A stretch of DNA of 7,386 nt. Origin: Endomicrobium sp. (lineage in GTDB: Bacteria; Elusimicrobiota; Endomicrobiia; Endomicrobiales; Endomicrobiaceae). Under the pieces are notes generated by a model that was given only the letters and a program-made list of their open reading frames with translations, made no database searches and was not told where the DNA came from. This document shows, piece by piece, positions 1 to 6,000 of the stretch. Where the stretch lies: contig JAISLV010000195.1 in NCBI GenBank assembly GCA_031277075.1, positions 1 to 7,386 of the forward strand, in the 5' to 3' direction. Within the stretch, counting starts at the first letter, position 1. Every line of letters begins with the position of its first letter. Both the position numbers and the translations under genes were made by a program.

Positions 1-3000
1 AAACAGTTTAGCCTCAAACGCGCAATTGCAAAGATACGGGAACGATTATTGGAAATTCATTGAAAAATTTGAAAGCATAAGAAATAAATACGCCGACGTA
101 AATAACAACGAATGGCTCAAAGAGCTTTTTGGCAAAAGTTTTGAAGATTTGCAAAAACAAGGCTTTACTTCGCAGGATATTGACGCTTTAAGAGCAAAAA
201 TCCTTCAATACCTTGACGATATTTGGAGCGCAACGGCGGAAGGTATTGCGGACGCCAACAATAATTTGGGCAATATTTTCGGCAATGAGTTCTATAGTTC
301 GCTTTTTAGATTCGGCGAAATAGAAATGAACGTTGAAAAGTCAGTTATACTTGCCCGCATAAGCGACAGGCTTGAGCAGGCGGTTCGCGAAAAAGTTGCC
401 GATTCTTTGAAAAAAGAAACTTCGCAAGAAGACGCTATTAATAAAAGACAAACCGAGATAAACGCCGCTAAAGTATTTTTAAACGCGATGAGAACAGAGA
501 GAAACAATCTCGCGGAGGACAAAAGAGAAAATATAGAAAAAGATATAGAAAAATTAGAAGCCGATATAAAGGCGGCTGAGGAGCAGCTAAAAAATGCCTC
601 TGCGCAAAACGAGGCGATGGCTAAATGGAAACCCGTTATAGACGCGGGGATAAATACAAAAGTTGATTCCCGCGCGAAAACTTTAATCAAATACTTAAAT
701 ATGTCTATCGGAAAGATTATTAAAGCGTCTTCTATGCTTACAAAATCTCTTCTCATAGGCGCGCCTATAGCGTTTTTGTCAGCCGCTCTTATAGGTTTGG
801 CTGGGTTTGGTTCCGCCGCATTGTCTCCCGCTCTTTTAGCTTTGGGAGCGGCGGCGTTTGTGGTAGTTCTTTTGGTATTTTTTGCAAAACCGCTTATAAA
901 TAAATTTAATTATTTGTCTCAGGTTGACGGCACAAACGACTCTTTAAATAAATACGCCGCTACGGGCGACGGACGCTATAGGCTTGGAGCTTTAAAAAGT
1001 TTCCTGTATAAAAGTTTATCTTCGGTAACGCAAATAGCCGGCGTAGTGGCTATTGCGGCTTTAGCTTTGGGCTTTGTATTTTCTTCCCCTATGCTTATAA
1101 CGGCTGCGGCTGCGAACGCTTTGCTGGCTTTAGCTGCGGCGGGTATTTTTATAGGAATTAACATATTTAATAAAGCAAGAGCCGAAAGAAAAATTTCTTC
1201 GGATAAAAGCATAAAATCGTCTCTTAAAAAGGCGTGGGAAAGCATAAAAGCCGCAAATGTTCCCGCAAACGCTCAGCAAAACCAAATAAAAGTAATAACC
1301 ACAATAGCCGTAGTTTCTCTTATAGTCATAGCCGCCGCCGCTAGTTTTGCGGTTTTTGGAGCTTGGGCTATAGTCGCGGGCGTCGCCGCAACAGGTCTCT
1401 TTGTCGTTTCGCAGTTTGCAGGAAAGAAATTTGCAAAAGACACTTCCGTAATCTCTTCAAAAACATGGTTAAAATTTGGAATAGGCGCGGCTGCCGCTTT
1501 TATAGGCGCGGCGGTGTTGGCAAAACTTGGAATATTGACGGCAGCCGTTGCGGGAGTATTTTTTGGAGCGGCTTTGCCTGTTATGCTTTTGCTCGGAATT
1601 GCAGGCGGTTTAATATATTTTTTAAGAAGCGATTATGTCAATAAATCTATAGATATGATGCAAAACAGAAGCAAACTTCTTGGTTTTTTAAGAATTTTTG
1701 CTCCGCTTGCCGTTATAGGCGTGTCAATGGGTTTTGCAGTGTTAAAAGGAGCGGCTTTATTAGGAGCTTTGGTTTCTTTTGTAAATCCCGTATCGCTTAT
1801 AATCGGCGCGGGACTTGCCTTAGTTTTTGGCGCGCTTCTTTATTTTGACAAAACAAGACCTGCGGCGCAATTGCTGCTTGCTTTGCTTGGTTTTACAGTT
1901 CCGCTGAGCGGTTTTGCTCAACAGGCGGAAACGACAATCGCTATGGAAGGCGTATTAAAGAAAGCGGAAGCGGCTCAGAAAGAAGAAGAGACGAAGGAAG
2001 TTGTAGAAGAAGACCTCGCTCCAGAAACTGCTGAAGTTCTTGCAGGCGCGCAGCAGCAAGACGTTACAGAAGAACAACCCGCCGCCCCTGCAGCCGCGCC
2101 AGCTCAAGAACCTCAAGCCGAAGTCCGTCAGCCGCTTATAAGCGACGCAATGCCCGAAGCTCCTGTAATAACGCTGGGTCAGACCGACGTCGCTCAAGCC
2201 GCGCAGGCTAGGGCGCAGGAAACTCAGCAGGAAAGAAGAAGCCAAACTCCCGCTTTAGCCGAAGAAGCGATAGTGAGAGAAGCGGTGGAAGTAATAACAA
2301 GCGCAAAGCCTGTTCCTATAAATCCGTTTTATGCAATTGACGACAGCTATAGAGGTCTTTTCGGCGGGCAGGGTTCGGCGGCTTTGAGCGGCTTGCTAAG
2401 CTCTATGGGGCAGGGAAGCGCAGGCGTTCAAAAGTTTTTGACGGATTTTCCAGAGGCTGCGGGAGCGGCGGCTTTTGTGGAAGCATATGTCAATCAAGCC
2501 GGCAGCGAAGGCATGAGAAACGCTTTCAGCAATGTTCAAAGATTTAACGACGCTTTTTATAAATGGCGGCAGGCGGCGGCTTTAGCCGACCAATTTCACA
2601 ATCAGGCTCCGATTAATATTTCAAACATGGATTTCAGCGCTATGGACGCGTCTGAAATTGTGCCTATAGCTTCAATAATTATTCTTCTTAACGACGCAAT
2701 GACATATGCCGACCAGTCAAACGGCAATAATGCGAGAGTTGAGTTCAGCAATATGCGTCAAAGCATAACAGACAAGGCTTACGGAAGCATGAAAGTCGAC
2801 GACCCGCGCCAGCAGAAATTCGCTTATTTTGACGCTGCGGATTTAAGAAAAGCCGACCAGCCTGCATTGAGAAGCTATCTTGCGCAAAACAACAATAACG
2901 CTAAAATGGCTTTTGACCGCATAATGTTTGATTTTCTTTTTATAAATTTGCAAGGACTTCCTGCAAACTATGTGATAACCGACTCTTTGCGCGAAGCTAT

Positions 3001-6000
3001 GATCGCCGATTTCAATATGGACGAGGCTTTGGCTATAACGGACGGAAACGGAACGATTATAGGCTGGGATTTAAGCAAGTGGGAAAATAAAATTCTTGAC
3101 AGATACGGCAGATACGTATTTTTAGACGCTTTATCTCAGGCTGAAAGAAATCACACGACTTCTCAAGACTGGATTAACTTGGGAAAAATTATAACCGAAA
3201 TTCCCGCGGCTTATTCAAATATAACTTCAAATACCGACCTCGTTTTAAACGCAAATGCCAGCGGAGATTTTAGGGGAAACGCAAGAGCGAACGCAAACCT
3301 TGACGTTCCTGTTTTTTCTCCTTTGTTTGCTCAAGGGGGCATAGGCAGGACTTTTTCGGGTTCTCTGAAAAGAATTGTTTCATCGGGTTTTTCAGACGCC
3401 GAAATTAACTCTTTAAGAAGCGGGTTTGAACAATACAATTTGGCTCAAACGGGAAGAATTATTAAAGGCGAGGCTTTGGTTCCTTTGCAAAAAAGCGACG
3501 CCGAGGCGCGCGGACTTATGAATTTATACGGCGTTGAAAATGAAAGCCGCATTCTAAGAAACTTAGACGTGTCAATGATAGGCGCGGCTATTGACGCTTA
3601 CGCTATGAAAGAATACGGAGTCGGGTCTTTGTCTGAAGGGCTGAGAAGCGAGCTTATACGCAGATATAGCGCAGAATTAAACGCAGGGCGCAAACCCGAT
3701 ATTTTGCAGTGGATAAAAATTGTAGCCGACACGGAAGTTACATTGGACGTTTTAAGCCAAAAAATAGAAGTCAAAGGCAAAAAACAGGGGTATTCGTATT
3801 TTCAAGAAGTAAGGGCTTTACGCGCAAAATTGACAGAGTCTGCAATAAGGGTTGGGGTATGGTTTCATACCGAAAGGCAAACCGCAGACATTTTGAGAAA
3901 CGCCGACAGATTCCTTGCCGACGAAGGCAAAAAAGAGCTAAAAGAATTGAACGATTTGATAGACGACCTGCCCGGCAGTTTAGATTGGCAAATATCTCAA
4001 AGAAGCGACTATTTGCTTGGAATTCTTAGAGCCAACAATTACGACGTAAAAAATTCTCTTTACTCAATATTGTCAGACAAATTTTTTATTGAACCCGCGA
4101 TAGCCGCAGACGGAAGAGTAGTGGGCTGGAGCTGGGGAAACCGCGAAAACGGCAGGCATCTCACTTGGGGAAAAAGACCCGCCAGCGGCGTAACCTATTT
4201 TGACAGATGGCATGCCAGAGAGCGCGACGGACAGCAGCCTTTAACTTTTGACGCTTTATTGGCAAACGTAGAAAATTCGCCGGAATTTGCGAATCAGAAA
4301 GTTGAAATATCAAATATTGATTATTTTAATATGAGACTTGCTTTTATGTCTTCAAGCGAAACGGATTTTAACGCAAGAATGGCTATTCTAATCAACGCTT
4401 ACAGAGAGGCTAATCTCAAAGGAAATTTAAACAGGGCTCTTGCCGCTAAAGACTTCAATAAAATTTATGAGCTTTCATTTAAAGGGGAGCTTATAGAGCG
4501 CGGCTATGGAATAAATACGAATATTGATTTAATAGCTCAGCTCAGAGACGGCTATATTAATGAAGGCGCGCCTTTGTCTAAAGACGCGCTTATAGAATGC
4601 ATAATGGATTTGATGAAAAACAATTTACACGCAGGCTATCAAAGACCTTCCTCAGGTCTTGCAAGCGCAATTTTTGCCGATTATGAAAAGACGGGTTCCG
4701 TAAGGCAAACTCTTGAAAAATTTAAAAACGATATTGTTTTTGAATCGTGGAAAGAATACGTAAGAAGACGCCAGCCGAGCGCTTTGCAGGTGCTTGCTCC
4801 TATAGGCGCTTTGTTTCTGCCCAGATTGTCAAATGAGCTAAACGAGCAAATTGCAAGCGCGATTCCCGCCGTTGTAACAGTTGAAAACTTATCTATTTCC
4901 GCAGGCGTTAGCGTTATGCCCGGTCCAAAATCCACGCCTACCGCTCTATTTAGAAGTATGGTAGAGCAGGATTGGAGCGACGCGGATCTTGCCGAGCTTG
5001 GAAATATGCTGGCTTCGTGGCAAAATACGCAAACAGGCGGCTATTCTTATTATACCGAAAGTTATTTTAGACAGGAATCGCACGACAATGAAAGGACGCC
5101 TGCTTATATACGGAACTGGATAAACGAAAGAGGCGCAAACTTTATAAGGCAGTATATAAGAGACCAAATTCCCGCAGAATACGGAATGACTCAGTTAGAC
5201 GACGCTTGGCTTTTCGGCGATAATTTGGAAAGCGCGATAGTAAATAATTATCAATTCAACGCATATGTCGACCTTGACCGCCAAGCTCAGGATTTTTGGA
5301 GACAATACGAAGGCGACATTTGGCTTAATATATTGAAACGCATAGTCGGAAACGACAACGATTATTCCCGAGCCGTCATAACTTCTGAAAATTTGGGCAA
5401 AAAATATTCCAATAACGAGCAAAGAAGAATAATAGACATAAGAACTTTAGTGGAGAGAGTTGAAACTCTTAGAAGAGAAAATCCTTCTTCTTTTAAATAT
5501 TACAATACCGCGCGTAAAATTGACGGCATTTTAGAAGACGCCAGAGAGGAACTTGAAGACTATGCTTCCGACATAACGGCAATAATGACTCAAAGCGGCA
5601 GAAAAACAAGAGAGCTTATAAACCTTTTGAAAAGAGAAGGCAAAACTGTAAATACTCAGGAAGCCGAACTTATTTTGTCAAGAGAGCGCTATAATGTCGC
5701 AAACGCCGTTGAAGTCGCTATGGGCAGGAAACTTTCAGAACATTCTCAGTTTAACGCCGACGAAATAATGACTTTTTCGCGAGTTTTTATGGCTTCGCAA
5801 ATATCGGAAGAGTATCAGATGTCAAATAAACTCCGCAATGAAATGCTCAAGTATTTAGCCGAAAATCTTAACTCGCCCGAAAATGCGGGCAAGAGCAATT
5901 GGCAGCTTGCGATGGTTCTCGTCGGAGAATTTTCAAGAGATATTTCCGTTGAAGTTATGCAACAGTATAAAGAGGGGAAGATAGTTACTTTTAAGGACGT

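Larger units (their letters stand above)
746..1921 (+). other. Membrane block: five helix hairpins plus a final helix (residues 249-640)
   Basis: This region is dominated by Ala, Gly, Leu, Ile, Val and Phe in stretches of 16-25 residues, giving about 11-13 transmembrane helices. They fall into five hairpins (746-886, 1034-1168, 1286-1410, 1466-1624, 1691-1846) with short neutral turns. Loops rich in Lys and Arg join the hairpins: 887-1033, 1169-1285, 1411-1465 and 1625-1690. Under the positive-inside rule these loops, and the coiled coil upstream, are cytoplasmic. A last helix (about 1868-1918) then crosses outward. The block carries no recognised transporter motif, so it may serve as a large membrane anchor. 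The exact helix count is uncertain because hairpins 4 and 5 have long first arms. Confidence 0.88.

Noticed and set aside
579..641. Purine-rich GAGGAG near 579-584 with an ATG at 594 as a possible small gene
   Set aside because: The ATG is out of the main frame and reaches a stop after 15 codons. The purines encode Glu-Glu of the coiled coil.
292..1245. Reverse-strand open frames at 292-756 and 976-1245
   Set aside because: They lie opposite the continuous forward frame, translate to Ser/Phe/Ala-rich sequence expected from the antisense of Lys/Glu- or Ala-rich coding DNA, and lack convincing ribosome sites.
1363..1644. Forward open frame at 1363-1644 in another frame
   Set aside because: It is an Arg/Cys-rich translation of the membrane hairpin codons in a shifted frame; the main frame gives coherent membrane helices across the same bases.
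1744..1771. Shine-Dalgarno-like AAAGGAG at about 1745 as an internal start
   Set aside because: No ATG or GTG lies at a proper distance, and the region is the middle of a membrane hairpin.
1955..2245. Reverse-strand frame at 1955-2245
   Set aside because: It is opposite the Glu/Gln/Ala/Pro linker, whose biased composition keeps the antisense strand free of stops. No independent support.
758..3590. Recurring ATAGGCGCG-type strings as a possible DNA motif
   Set aside because: They encode Ile-Gly-Ala in the main frame with the gene's preferred codons, mostly in membrane helices, so coding constraint explains them.
3598..4029. Overlapping frames at 3598-3780 (reverse) and 3709-4029 (forward)
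   Set aside because: Both are out-of-frame readings of the helical region. The forward one is extremely Arg/Lys-rich, as expected from a frame shift of AGA- and AAA-rich DNA.
2966..5173. Trp/Gly/Tyr-rich blocks as a carbohydrate-active domain (for example of cyclic glucan synthases)
   Set aside because: Size and aromatic content invite the idea, but I see no catalytic acid pattern or family signature, and the blocks are better explained as internal repeats.
4681..5422. Three reverse-strand frames between 4681 and 5422
   Set aside because: They are antisense shadows of the giant gene; the main frame shows conserved repeat copy C over the same bases.
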